Assembly: GCA_936450465.1 (NCBI GenBank) | Contig: OW388289.1 | Location: 76,496,593-76,560,592, forward strand | Reading direction: 5' to 3' | DNA: 64,000 nucleotides | From: Gibbula magus | Lineage: Eukaryota; Mollusca; Gastropoda; Trochida; Trochidae | Shown: positions 28,080 through 40,007 of the stretch, piece after piece | How the letters are laid out: each line of letters begins with the position of its first letter | Position numbering within the stretch: position 1 is the first letter of the stretch | Program-made: the position numbers and the translations under genes | The notes under the pieces: model-generated | What the model was told of the DNA's origin: nothing | What the model saw: the letters and a program-made list of their open reading frames with translations, nothing else | The model's database searches: none

Positions 28080-30311
28080 ACCTTGTAACGGCTATGTACC
28101 GTTAGTCGTTCTGTGCACCGAGGACCATACTTTACACCTCTAGAATCTATCTCATTATGTATAACATGACAACGAACGCCGTAGGTTGACCCCCTGTCTT
28201 AACCCTTGTCGACATGGGTATTATTATATCATGTGTTAAATGATGTGCTCTTGATCCAGATTTGAAACTGAAAGAGAACCAGTGTACTTAATTTGACCAA
28301 TAATATATTATTTTACGTCGATTAGAGATTTTTAAAAACTGAATTATAAAATTTCTTTCTATCTAAATATGACTATGACTAGTCCGACCATTAATCTCTA
28401 GTCACGCCATGTACAGCAGATTACAGCTGCAGCGAACAGTAGCTATTCATCAGAGACCGGTGATTCATAGTTCACGACGAACTTGATATATGCAGTTATG
28501 CACTCAAGAGTCAAGACATCCTGAGAGTACCACATGTCTTAGCACTTTTTATGTATGTGCCGTTAAGATGTCGTGTGCCATCATCTTTACATCAGCGTTG
28601 TGTTGATTACGTATTTAATCTATTGACATTCAAAATTCATATCTTTAATCATATCAACTTCATTAAACCTTAGTTATATATTGTTTGAACGTGAAGTGAT
28701 TTGCGTGTTTTAATCCCGCGCTATAGAGGTTCCACTTCTATCACGGCCCGCAATTCCACTGAGGCGAGCACACGGGGGAAGTATGGGTGTTACTGCACAT
28801 TGAATGTATAGAAGCATTTAACCCAGACCTTACTGCAAGTGGAACAGTCCTCTATAGAAAATTATAATTTGCTGAGCCCCCGGTGGGATATGAAGGTTGT
28901 GCCCAGTAAACCACCCTGTCTCGGAGCCTATACGTTTTACCTTGAGACAGGATGCAAGTTAACAGACATTCTACCTAATGTCAGGCACGTATTTTGTGAT
29001 ATATACTGAAGATCATTTTAGTATGAATATAAGTCAGTATGTGACCATGGTTAATGATTGAGCGAGACTGTGAGAGATGTCAAAACGTATAGTAATTGCA
29101 CATTATATCATTGTAATGGAGATAAATGATGTCAAAATGTATGCTTGTGAAACTTTGTCAAAAAGTGAATAACTACTAGGGATATACACTGTTATTGATA
29201 CACCAATTACATATCGGAACAAACCACGCAATCCAGATACTCGTACTTGCAATACGTTTTCCAATATACAATACAATATACATGTATCGTGATTTTTAAA
29301 AACAAGACTGAGTATTTCACACAACTAAGGCATAAAAAGCATTTTCTTGAAGAGCAATGCACACTATATTTTCCTGTTAAAATAAGAAAACACATGAATC
29401 AAATGTTGTTTCAATTCTTGCAAAGTGTTCCACTCGGTAGATGTCAGAAAGTTCTACGTACAGTGACAGATGACACACGTTTTTGCAATGAATGAAGTTA
29501 GAAAACGCCATCGTGTTGAGACTATTCTCAAACACCGTGTGGTATTGCAATAAATGTTCTATTGCAATAAGCAATTATTTTACCGATTAAAATAAATTGA
29601 AAATTTACATCAGCTACATAACCATTTTTTGGTAATTGCATATTTCCCCGTTTCATTGCCAAATTTCTCAAAACCATCATCTTAATTTCAAAATGAAGTG
29701 ATATATTCCGCGAATTTGTAACCATATTTGCTAGTTCAAATTCGTAATATGGTATTCACAGATATATATGTAATTCGTCCTGTCATATTTCCTTTTTCGA
29801 TTTTCATGTAAAACTACAATTCTCAGAAGTAATGTCTGTTCTATTTTGGGTAATAGATCAACTCGGGAACTCATTGATAATTAATGTTGTAAAACTTGCC
29901 ATTTATCGTTCAAGTAATTTATAAAAAAAATATATATTTTTACGATATTTTACACTTACACAAGTAGCACATGTGATTTGCAACATTTCTAATCACACCT
30001 ATTCAAAGTATTTAAATGAAAAAAATATAATATCATATTTTCAGTTAAGCTACTTACTTTCACCACTCAAGTACTGACTCTCCTCATGTTTGTATTGCAC
30101 ATCCTCAATGTATACCATTCTCATGCATGTTAATCACCATTTGTTTGGCTTGCTATATACATGTTTTCACATTCTGTTATTACCTTACATTCCACCTAAT
30201 GAAGGAGTGAACATTAAAGAAGTTGTTATCCAGAAAATTTCAAAAGAAAAATCACCCAAACGACATGAGGCATCCAAACACATGTTAAGCAACTGTACAT
30301 AACTGAGTTCC
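28080..30311. other. Intergenic stretch, no recognised gene
   Basis: AT-rich. It contains an inverted pair near 28720-28855 (CTATAGAGG...TTCCAC and its complement) and, at about 30213-30235, a fragment AAAGAAGTTGTTATCCAGAAAA belonging to the dispersed repeat also seen at 23.7 and 35.9 kb. No coding exon could be supported. Confidence 0.5.
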
Positions 30312-31901
30312 TCATACATGCACACTTCTTGTAACGGTACAGGTCTTGAGGGAGTAACGGATGTACATGTCGAGGTCGTCAGACTGGGTCCCGGAGCATA
30401 CTCCCTGTATGTGAGGTATCAGTCCGTGAGCTTGCTTCCAACTCCAGATCCACTTCAGGCTACAGTCACAGGGGATGTTGTTACCGTACAGTTCAACATT
30501 GCGGACATTCACGGTGTATTCAATAGCTTTTGGCACGGTGCTGAATCCACAGTCGTTCAGGTAGAGCATGTCGAGGTTCTCAAGGTCAGAGAAGGAAACC
30601 AAGGACATGTTCACCAACCTGTTGCCGGTGAGGTAAAGACTCTTCAGACCCTTCATTGTAGGAACACTGACGTCCTCAAGAGCCGTGATCTGGTTATAAG
30701 AGATGTCCATCAGCTCCAGTGAGGGGTTGCCAAGGATAGCTGCCCCTGGGAAGAACTGGAGTCGGCAGTGGCTGAGGTAGAGTCTCTCCAAACTGTCCAT
30801 CCCGGAGAATGCTGCGTGTTTGACGTTGGTTAAAGGGTTGTTGTCGAGGGCCAGAGTCGTGACAGATTTGAGGTTGGAAAAGACGTAGTTTGGAAGGACC
30901 TGAAGAGCGTTAGAGGACATGTTCAGATGCTGTAGTTTGGTCAGTCTTCCAAAAGCTGGCGGGACTGTCTGAACCTGACAGGAGTCGAAGTAAAGGTGGG
31001 TGAGAGTGTTACTGATACCTGTGAAGACTCCTGTAGAGGATGGGTTGGTGATTGGGTTGTGTCCAAGGTACAGGGTAGAGATCACTCTAGCGTGTTTGAT
31101 GGCATCGGGTATATCGGTAAGACCAGTGTGGGTCAGGTTCAGGATCTCCAATGTCTCACGTATCTTGAAGTAAAAAACTGTGTGTGGAAACATTCCAAGG
31201 TTGTTGTCGCCGAGATAAAGCTCCTTCAAACTCGTCAGTTCTCCTATCGCCGTAGGAAATGATGTAAGTCCACAGTCACGCAAACCAAGTACTTGTAGTG
31301 AAGACCCTGACACATTGAATGCATCCTTTGAAACAGAAACTATATTATTTCCAGATAAATCCAGTGTTTTCAGATACATCAGATGGTTCACAGCATCCGG
31401 CCACTGAGTAAGTTTGGAGTCACGGAGGTTCAGGATATGTAATGGATTGCCCGGCAGCGAGAACAAGGACCCGTCGATCTGATGAACCAAGGTGTTGCCT
31501 GCATCCAGTCTGGTCAACCTCCTCATCTTGCCCACTGAGGAAGGAATCCTGGAGAGTGATGTGTGCGCTACGATCAGCTGACGGAGCATGTTCTCCAGGC
31601 CTAGAAAGGCATCATCGTCCATGTTGAGAACCAGAGGGTTGTTGCTGAGGTCAAGCGTGTACATGTTAACTCCCACAAAAGCTCGAGCTGGGATGTAGTT
31701 GATTCTGTTGTGAGAAAGGTCAAACAGTCCGAAGATCCGTGTGGATGGGATGAAGCTGGGGAGGAGGGAGAGGGAACGCCGGTCACAGTGGATCAGAGTG
31801 CCACAGAAGCATGGCGACGAGACGGGACAGTCCAACAGCAGACCTTCAGCCACCAGGAGGAGCGGGAGTAGGATACCCAGGCTGAGCATCTGTAACAACA
31901 A
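30312..31901 (-). CDS. Secreted leucine-rich-repeat protein
   Basis: A single open frame of 529 residues. It has a hydrophobic signal peptide (LGILLPLLLVAEG), then a Cys-rich N-terminal cap (DCPVSSPCFCGTLIHC), then about 15 leucine-rich repeats with LxxLxLxxN cores (LYTLDLSNN, LKTLDLSGN, LKELYLGDN, LQHLNMSSN, LKSLYLTGN). It ends with a typical C-terminal cap: NNIPCDCSLKWIWSW ... GVCSG ... LKTC. There is no transmembrane helix or GPI-like tail after the cap, so a secreted binding protein is likely. The ATG at 31901 is the longest start. However, the sequence just before the Met at 31889 reads TTGTTACAG|ATG, a possible acceptor, so the true start may be 31889 behind a 5' UTR intron. The family is clear; the ligand is unknown. 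Confidence 0.85.
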   Translation of the reverse strand: MLLQMLSLGILLPLLLVAEGLLLDCPVSSPCFCGTLIHCDRRSLSLLPSFIPSTRIFGLFDLSHNRINYIPARAFVGVNMYTLDLSNNPLVLNMDDDAFLGLENMLRQLIVAHTSLSRIPSSVGKMRRLTRLDAGNTLVHQIDGSLFSLPGNPLHILNLRDSKLTQWPDAVNHLMYLKTLDLSGNNIVSVSKDAFNVSGSSLQVLGLRDCGLTSFPTAIGELTSLKELYLGDNNLGMFPHTVFYFKIRETLEILNLTHTGLTDIPDAIKHARVISTLYLGHNPITNPSSTGVFTGISNTLTHLYFDSCQVQTVPPAFGRLTKLQHLNMSSNALQVLPNYVFSNLKSVTTLALDNNPLTNVKHAAFSGMDSLERLYLSHCRLQFFPGAAILGNPSLELMDISYNQITALEDVSVPTMKGLKSLYLTGNRLVNMSLVSFSDLENLDMLYLNDCGFSTVPKAIEYTVNVRNVELYGNNIPCDCSLKWIWSWKQAHGLIPHIQGVCSGTQSDDLDMYIRYSLKTCTVTRSVHV

Positions 31902-33778
31902 GTCTCCTTGGTAATGGTCGTGACTAGATTTTGTTCACGTGAATCTTACGAGTCATTAGGTTTAAGTTAGTATGGACTTATTAAAGATACCATTGTGTTT
32001 CATAAAAGTGTATATTTGGCTGAAATATGTGCCAACATACCATAATGTGCTGATTTCAGTACAAATAATTTCACTCGACTTGCATTTTCATCCCCAATAG
32101 CAAATTATAACACAATAACTAGTTTTTAATTAGAATTGAGCAACATAATTATACATGTACATAAACCGAAACTACACGTCCCATGTACATGCACAGTAGT
32201 TATAAGTTATAAGTTATATCAACCTAAAGTTATCTGTTTGTATGGTGAAAATAAGTTTCCAAAATTACGTTTGACCAATTGACGTGCGCCACACGCGGTG
32301 CATTGTCCGGTTTTTGATAAGAAATCGACACTTTTTACCTTTATATCGTCAATATACTAAATTGACTATCATCAAAATGGCAATTTTCGGTAACAGTCAG
32401 TACTTCTCGAAAGATTAACATCATCTTTAACGTTTGGCATATGTGACCTACAACAACACAATGACTGTACCTTTAAACTAACAGAAGTATTTTGGATAGG
32501 AATCTGAAAGTCTAAACTTTATTTTCTTTCGTTATGTGTTATTCAATATCCATACTTGATTTTAACAATGTTCCTAATGTTAGCATCCATTTTTTTAAAT
32601 TATTATAGAGTACGATTCGTTTGATGTTGCAGTCACATATGTCAAACGTTATCAACGGTGCTATCTTATCGGAAAGTACTGACTGTTATTGAAAATCCGT
32701 TTAATGCGAAACGGTTCAGTGAAGTGACAATATAAAGGAGGAAAGTCATGACTGTTATCGAAAACCTGAGAATGTACCACGGGTAGTGTCACTTAGTCAG
32801 ACATAATTTTGGACATTTATCTTTGGGTTGGTAGTGTTTAATAGCTGAAACACCAAGTAAACATGTAAATGGGATTGTATGTACTTGTATGAGGCTGTTG
32901 CTCTATTTTAACATTGGAACAATGATTTAAATACATGATATATAAATATATTATGCATGTCTTTGCCTTAGAAATTTAGCAGTCGATTGTAACCCTTACA
33001 TTTGAAATTAGTTGTGACATTCCAGCGTAGGTCATCCTAGATAGAACATTCTGTAAACACACTGTTTGTATGAAATGTTATGTCAAGCTCCCATTTTTGA
33101 TTCAATCAAACTTTTTACGTTGAATATTGGTGTTTATTTATGAGACGACTGAACATACTTCTTACCTTTGTTTAATTTGGTTATCTATCCATATGGTACT
33201 AGTTATAAAACCAACAATAAGGAACCACAGTAGAGTACGACTCTTATCAGCTCTTATCACATTCCTAGGAACGTGTTCTCCCTCCCACGCTTCCGACTTC
33301 TTGAAGGATTGTAGGAGTACGTGTGTGGAACCACATTGAGTCTTTGAAGGACATTTAGAAATGCATTTAGAATACAAACAAACAGCAAGATTTCTTGAAG
33401 TCAATTTTCATTTTGTGAAGAACTCGATATTGCAAAATATTTTGTCCTAAATTACACCCCGTGTTGTATTCCAGGGTACTTTTTTCGAGACCCGGGCGTA
33501 ATTTTGCTTTTCTCGGAACATTGTGTTTGGTTTTAACATATTTTATTCATTGAGAAAAGGATTGGAAACAAATTATCCAACTTAAAATACCCCCTCCTTA
33601 GTATGTACACAATTGATGTACATATATACAAGCGAAATGACAGATAATGTACAAGAGAAGAGTAGGAGAGAAACAGGATAACATTATAAATCTCGTTTTG
33701 TGTCACTGATATAATTTTGGACTAAATAAAAATAACGTTAAAGGGCATAATGATAGGTCTGCCAAAATAAAAGTTTAT
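31902..33778. other. Intergenic stretch with a foldback repeat
   Basis: No supported exon. Segments at about 32373-32476 and 32620-32705 are inverted copies of one another (TAACAGTCAGTACTT... and its complement AAGTACTGACTGTTA, plus AACGTTTGGCATATGTGAC against GTCACATATGTCAAACGTT). A third copy lies at about 52693-52795. Confidence 0.5.
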
Positions 33779-35266
33779 TATACCCCCGTTACGAAGTAAG
33801 CGGGGGTATATAGCGGTCATTCCGTCCGTCCTTCCGTCCTTCCGTCCGTCCTTCCGTCCGGTCAATTTTCTCAAAAACCGTCAAAGCTACATCAACCAAA
33901 CTCTGTACAGATGTTAACCATGCTCTTCCGATCGCGCACAGACAATTTTCAATTTTCTGAGATTGATATTTTTGGTCGTTTCCATGGAAACGTCACTTTT
34001 TGGACTTAGTTTTATTGTGTTCAATGGGGACAAGTTTTCTCGGATACTGTTAAACCTAGGTGAATGAAATTTTGGTTGTGAGTACTCATGACCATACTCT
34101 TTATCGAGTTCGAAAACCAGTTCCGAAATATTATTTTTTACAGAGTTATGGCCCTTGAAACCGAAATTGAACTTCGTACCAAAAGAACTGTGATGCTCCA
34201 ATGGGGACAAGTTTTCTCAGAAATTATTACATCTAGGTGAATGAAATTTAATATGGAGGTAGTCCAGATGATACTCTTCATCGAGTTCGAAAACCAGTTC
34301 CGAAATATTATTTTTTACGGAGTTATGGCCCTTGAATCCGAAATTGAACTTTGTACCAGAAGAATTGTGATGCTCCAATGGGGACAAGTTTTCTCAGAAA
34401 CTATTACATCTAGGTGAATGAAATTTAATATGGAGGTAGTCCAGATGATACTCTTTATCAAATTCGAAAACCAGTTCCGAAATATTATTTTTTATGAAGT
34501 TATGGCCCTTGAATCCGAAATTGAACTTAGAACCAAAAGAACTGTGATGCTCCAATGGGGACAAGTTTTCTCGGAAACTATTACATCTAGGTGAATGAAA
34601 TTTAATATGGAGGTAGTCCAGATGATACTCTTCATCGAGTTCGAAAACCTGTTCCGAAATATTATTTTTTTCGGAGTTATGGCCCTTGAATCCGAAATTG
34701 AACTTAGAACCAAAAGAACTGTGATGCTCCAATGGGGACAAGTTTTCTCAGAAATTATTACATCTAGGTGAATGAAATTTAATATGGAGGTAGTCCAGAT
34801 GATACTCTTCATCGAGTTCGAAAACCAGTTCCGAAATAAAAAAATGTCCGGAGTTATGGCCCTTGAATCCGAAATAGAAATTTGTACCAAAAGATTTGTG
34901 ATGCTCCAATTGGGACAAGTTCTCTCGGAAACTATTACATCTAGGTGAATGAAATTTTACATGTAGGTAGTCCAGATGATACTCTTTATCGAGTTCACAG
35001 TCCAGTTCCGCAATATTATTTCAAAGCCCTTGAATCTGTAATTGAACTTGGTACAAATTACCGGTGTGATGCCCTAATGGGAAAAATTAAGTTACCTGAA
35101 AAATATTACATCTGGGTGAATTAAATTTTGTAATAACAGTCAGTTCCTAAAATTATTTTGGACAATATTATGATGCTTGAAGCTTTTTTTTAAACATAGT
35201 AACCTTCACATCTATAATTCTCAATGGACGGATAGCGGATGACGGGGTTATGTGAGCCATGCTCAC
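33779..35266 (+). mobile_element. Second pearl-like element family
   Basis: It begins with a hairpin (TACCCCCGTTACGAAGTAAG then CGGGGGTA), followed by a (GTCC/TTCC)n block at 33826-33860 and about six tandem units of roughly 177 bp (successive GCTCCAATGGGGACAAG marks near 34195, 34373, 34551 and 34728). It ends with the hairpin GTGAGC-cat-GCTCAC at 35252-35266 followed by a T run. The sequence is unrelated to copies A-D but the plan is the same. Minus-strand open frames of up to 132 codons within it are repeat artefacts. Confidence 0.65.
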
Positions 35267-37004
35267 TTTTTTCTTGTTTAATTTAGTCCAAAATTAAAGT
35301 ACTTTGTGTGTAATATTTGCATATTACATTCAAGCAAAATTGAAACCTAAAACACCCTTTTCTTCGGCATGTATTAGAGAACCGGGTCGTAATCGCATAA
35401 ATCCGGTAAGTTTTCTCATCTGATGAAGGGGGAGCATGTACTGCAAGACGTCTTGCTTCACGATGTTGAATCCGCAACCAGAAGTTTTGCTTTTCCGGTT
35501 CAGATGTAACACGCATGATAAGTTACGAGCTCATGACTGGTTGCTGGGCTCATCTCTTACTCAGTGACACAAACTTACTAAACTTTGAGTTTGAAAAATA
35601 TTGTAAAAGACGTAAAGCTGTTCGGTCAAATATTCAAACGGAACCCCAGAGAATGGTCAGTTTATCACAAGATCTAGACTTCTGTACGGACATACAAAAA
35701 TACACCAACAGGTCTAAACTATTTCAAATTGTTTCAAAACTTCACTTGTTCAACTAATTATGTCATTGTTATCTCATCTTGTTGTATTTGTTATCTCTTT
35801 ATCATACCAACATGTATCCTGTATATAACTCGCTGTTTCACCATCTCTTCCATATGCTTGATAAAGGTTTACGGATCTATACCGAAACGTCGCTATTGTT
35901 AATAAAGAAGTTGTACATCCATAAATTTCTTGTCTTTCTATTACACCAACTTCTAGAATGCCTCGCAAACAGTTTGTTCCTGTTCACTGAACTAGAGTCA
36001 GCAGGCCTTCATGTGCGTTAAAAAACGGCATTATTCGTAATGAGCTAGAAACTGCTAACTAGTATGCTTTGCAGTAAGAGTTTTGGTATGGATGTAACAT
36101 GACTCTATGGATATTCAACAAAGTTAGAATGTTTCAACATAACTTATATCGTTCTGAGGCATAGAGCGACAGGATGGCATGCAACTTACAGTTCAAATAA
36201 AGATACGTCTGTACCACACAAAAAATGGGTAAAGAGGTGTAAAAGAATGTGTTTACTGTATGGCAAATTTGACTTCTTCCACGACCATTTTTGACTTTGT
36301 GGTGTGGCCATTTTGACCTGTACATAAGTGGGACACTGATAATGGGCTTTGGTGTAGAGTAAATATAAAGTATAGATGTATGGTATATCAATTATAACTT
36401 CTGTATTCTTAAAGTAAAATTAAATGTAGTTTTTTCTACTGTTAAGGACAACCAAAGATCCTCTCACTTCTTTGAAGCCCAATCAACGCTAGCTTATCAT
36501 TATCCCTGTCAATCATCTACTCTCAATCAACAACTATCTCATTCTCAATCTAGCTTCTCCGCTGACTGTCCATTGTATACACACTATATGTACATCAACC
36601 CATTCAATTGTAAAAACATATTCCATGTGTATATATATATACCATACCACAATGTTCAGTATCATTTGCTTGATAACAGTTTTAGTATCTACACTGAAAC
36701 GTTGCATATCTTTGCAATAAAGAAGTTGTAAATCCACATAATTGTTAATTCTTCAAAGATCGTCTCGTTCCCAAAAATAATGAAGCTGCCCCTCATAAAT
36801 ACTTGTTTTTAAGTCTTCCAGATTGTAGTGTCCGTATGATGGAAATAATACTGCACCGTTTGGTTCAGAATGTGAAGCAGATTAGGTGTGTATATTCTCT
36901 GTGTATATTCACGTTTCATGAACAATTTTATTTATATTAGGTTACTACTTCATGAGGAACATGTATACATGCCACATTCTGATAAAGATTCTCAGATAGA
37001 ATTC
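35267..37004. other. Intergenic stretch with two copies of a dispersed repeat tail
   Basis: No supported exon. At about 35849-35930 and 36668-36740 are two related segments: GCTTGATAAAGG...ACCGAAACGTCG...AATAAAGAAGTTGTACATCC and GCTTGATAACAG...ACTGAAACGTTG...AATAAAGAAGTTGTAAATCC. Confidence 0.55.
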
Positions 37005-37007
37005 TTA

Positions 37008-37768
37008 TGCCCCTATTTCACTACGACCCGAATTGCCACGAATCGCCACGAATTGGAAAATTTGCACTTTCGTGAACATTCGTAGATAATTCGTAATTGA
37101 TTCGTGATATTCGTAAATGATTCCTAGTTGATTCGGCAACATTCTTGTAATTCGTGGCATTCGTGGACAATTTTTTGTTTGTCAAAAGATTTTCACGAAT
37201 CATCTACGAATTTCAGATTCGTAGTTGCTTCGTAAACTGTTCGTATTTAATTCGGGACGTTCGTAACAACTTCGTAAACAATTCTTGGAAATTCGTGGTT
37301 GATAATTTTGATGTTCTCATCCCGAATTAACCCCGAAGCATTTACGAATTGTCTACGAAGAGCTAATTCAATTTGATGTTGATATTGAAGTTCAAATTCG
37401 AGTGCCAGAGCAACACGTGCTCTCCATTGCGCCTCCATAATGGTTTGATGACTTGCAATCGCCGAATAGTCACGAACTATCGTAAACTATTCGTACTTGA
37501 TTCGTGATATCGTATCTTATTCGTGGAAATTCGTAGTACATTCGTGACTGTGTCTTAATCATTTCTTACAATTCGTAGACAATTCGTAAAGAATTCGTAC
37601 ATGTTTCGTAGGTTTTTAGCATGAAAAGCTACGAATGTTCGTTAACATTTCGTACAAGTGTAAATGCTGTTCACGAATTTTGCCGAATGCTCACGAATAT
37701 TCACGAATTTATGCAGCCGCCTATTCGTGGTGATTCGTGGCAATTCGGGTCGTAGTGAAATAGGGGCA
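37008..37768. mobile_element. PIF/Harbinger-type MITE
   Basis: 46-bp terminal inverted repeats begin TGCCCCTATTTCACTACGAC and differ at one position. They are flanked by TTA direct repeats (37005-37007 and 37769-37771), the 3-bp TWA target typical of Harbinger elements. The interior is unusually dense in TTCGTA / TACGAA and ATTCGTGG motifs on both strands. A 63-codon minus-strand frame (37247-37438, beginning MEAQWRARVAL) is open but is not recognised as a transposase. Confidence 0.8.
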
Positions 37769-38628
37769 TTAGGAATTTAAAGTTTGCATAGTTGTGTGGC
37801 TTTATGGGATTTATTAACCAAGGCAGTTCTATTTTAAAGATTCATGTCTGTATGTATTAAATAATAAATTTAAGCAAAACAAACACTATAAAAAATGTAT
37901 CTAGGAATGTTTTATTCATTTACTCTCCTCCAATATAAGTGATGAATCTGAATCGAGCATGACATCACTATTCATAACTGTACTACTAAACTCAGATTTT
38001 AAACTAGTAATTTTGAAAAATAGAATGATAGATGTATTTTGAAAACTTTAAAAACAAAATAGAATATGATCTATTATGGGTCCTGTTGACAATATTTAAG
38101 TAAAATCCAACCAGATAATGATGTTTAATGAGTAAATCAACAAGAACAGGAAAAGTGATTGATTATTAATATTGGTTGATACGCTAGTTGAACAATAACT
38201 AATAAACAAATATTATAAACCAGTCTTCAATCTCATACCAACAATAAACACATAAACAGACAACCTAGGTGTTTGTGTGGAGTTGAAATTCAAGGAAATA
38301 ACTATTAGTGTATATAGTATTCTAACAATGATATAACAACAGTCAATTTGAAATTCATTTCTTAAGATGCTACAAGTGTATTTCGGTTTGCCAATTTGAA
38401 AAAAACTCTTAGCATTTATCAGGAAAGGATCTGTGAAGTCATTCATTGGCACAATGATTTATATTTGTCATATAAGTGATTGGTGCTAGGAGTGTACAAC
38501 CTCACCATAGCATGACAAGACACTGTAGAATATTTGTTACTTAAGTAATGATTCTATAATATTCAGAAAAATTTGTAGTACAATCAGTGAAACCATTCGC
38601 TCAAGTTACAAGTGTTCATAACACATTA

Positions 38629-39017
38629 CATCCTCTGTTACCCATGGTTTTATATATGCTCCGTTACTCTCCACTATATAACCCATGGGAAACCGTATCA
38701 GGGGAATTTGTTTTCAAATTACCCGCCCTTGGCTGGCGTGACAAAGTCAGTAACCAAAGAAAATGCTCAATGGGATAAGAAGGAAATGGTCAAGGGAGAT
38801 AATCGGTGACAGATGGCTAACACAATGACCTCGCTTGCTTTGAAACGAAGTGATATGAATTGTCATTGGCTCGCAGGTCCAAGCTGCGTAGCAGTTTGAT
38901 TGGCTCACGCCGGCCAAGGGCGGGCAATTTGAGTACAGATTTTTCTGATAAGGTTTCCCATGGGTGATATAGTGTAGAGTAACGGAGCATATATAAAACC
39001 ATGGGTAACCAAGGATG
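38629..39017. mobile_element. Mutator-like MITE with long inverted repeats
   Basis: The arms are about 112 bp and about 88 percent identical by eye. They start CATCCTCTGTTACCCATGG on the left and CATCCTTGGTTACCCATGG on the opposite strand at the right. A 9-bp direct repeat AACACATTA flanks the element (38620-38628 and 39018-39026). Long arms with a 9-bp target duplication fit Mutator-like elements. No transposase is present. Confidence 0.75.
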
Positions 39018-39026
39018 AACACATTA

Positions 39027-40007
39027 CAGCTTCACTGGAAACTATAGATCTGTCTGATAAATAATAATGTTTTTGTACAAAAGTTAATATTCTATCATAT
39101 GTATGTAGAAATTATAGAATTGATGATGATACATTGGTTATTCACATAATACTCAAGTCACCTCCAGATTAAACAATGGCAACAAACATACTGCCCTATA
39201 TAAGTAACAAGTTACAACTGACAATGACTTCACGCACACACACTCACTTACTCTCTTCACCTGAGATCTCCAATAACATTGCACTTGATGGTTTATAAAT
39301 ATACACAAATATATATAAAATTATTAAATCAAAGTATAAAATTATTTATGTATATCTTTACCCATTTGTATGGTCAAAGGCAAATCAATAGCTTTCAGTA
39401 TCACAGCTTGCGCAATATGTACAACTTGTATTTAAAGCTCCAGAACATATCATGCTGGTGGATCATGATCATGATGATCCCTCATGATGTTATATTGGAG
39501 TAATAAAACTGAATGTGACTGACAACAGTGCATGCAAAATTAGCTTTAATAATTTGGGTCAAATCAAATGGTGTAATTATTCAGTATAATCATGATTTCA
39601 TACATTTTTCATACATGTTTCAATGGTAATAGAAATATTTTGAGAAAATTTAAATAACACAAGGCAAGATGAGCTACAACAAGGCAAAGACCTCATTACA
39701 CTCGAATAGGTTATGTTACATAAGAAAACTAAATATTCATTCTTCATTGCAACATGTTACATTTGTAAGTCATATTTCAAAACCTTTCAATATAAGTAAG
39801 AACAATATTACTAATACTCTTCTTTTATCTTGATTATGATTTATAATTACATATTTCTTTTTCATTTTTGTCAGAAATTAGGGCAAACCTGAACATATTT
39901 AATGATTACAAATACTGTCCTCTACAAATTCAAATTAAATGAATGCTTATGCATATCCCAAACACAATTTTTCAGATATTGAAGGCTCCACCTAAGCAAA
40001 GTGATGA
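39027..40007. other. 3' flank of the glucosylceramidase gene
   Basis: AT-rich, no coding exon seen. Probably contains the 3' UTR of the minus-strand glucosylceramidase gene. Confidence 0.4.

Noticed and set aside
33914..34890. Minus-strand frames SPLEHHSSFGSKFNFGFKGHN as a repeat protein
   Set aside because: They coincide with the 177-bp tandem core of a pearl-like element.
37247..37438. Transposase gene in the Harbinger-type MITE
   Set aside because: Only 63 codons with no recognisable catalytic or DNA-binding motif.
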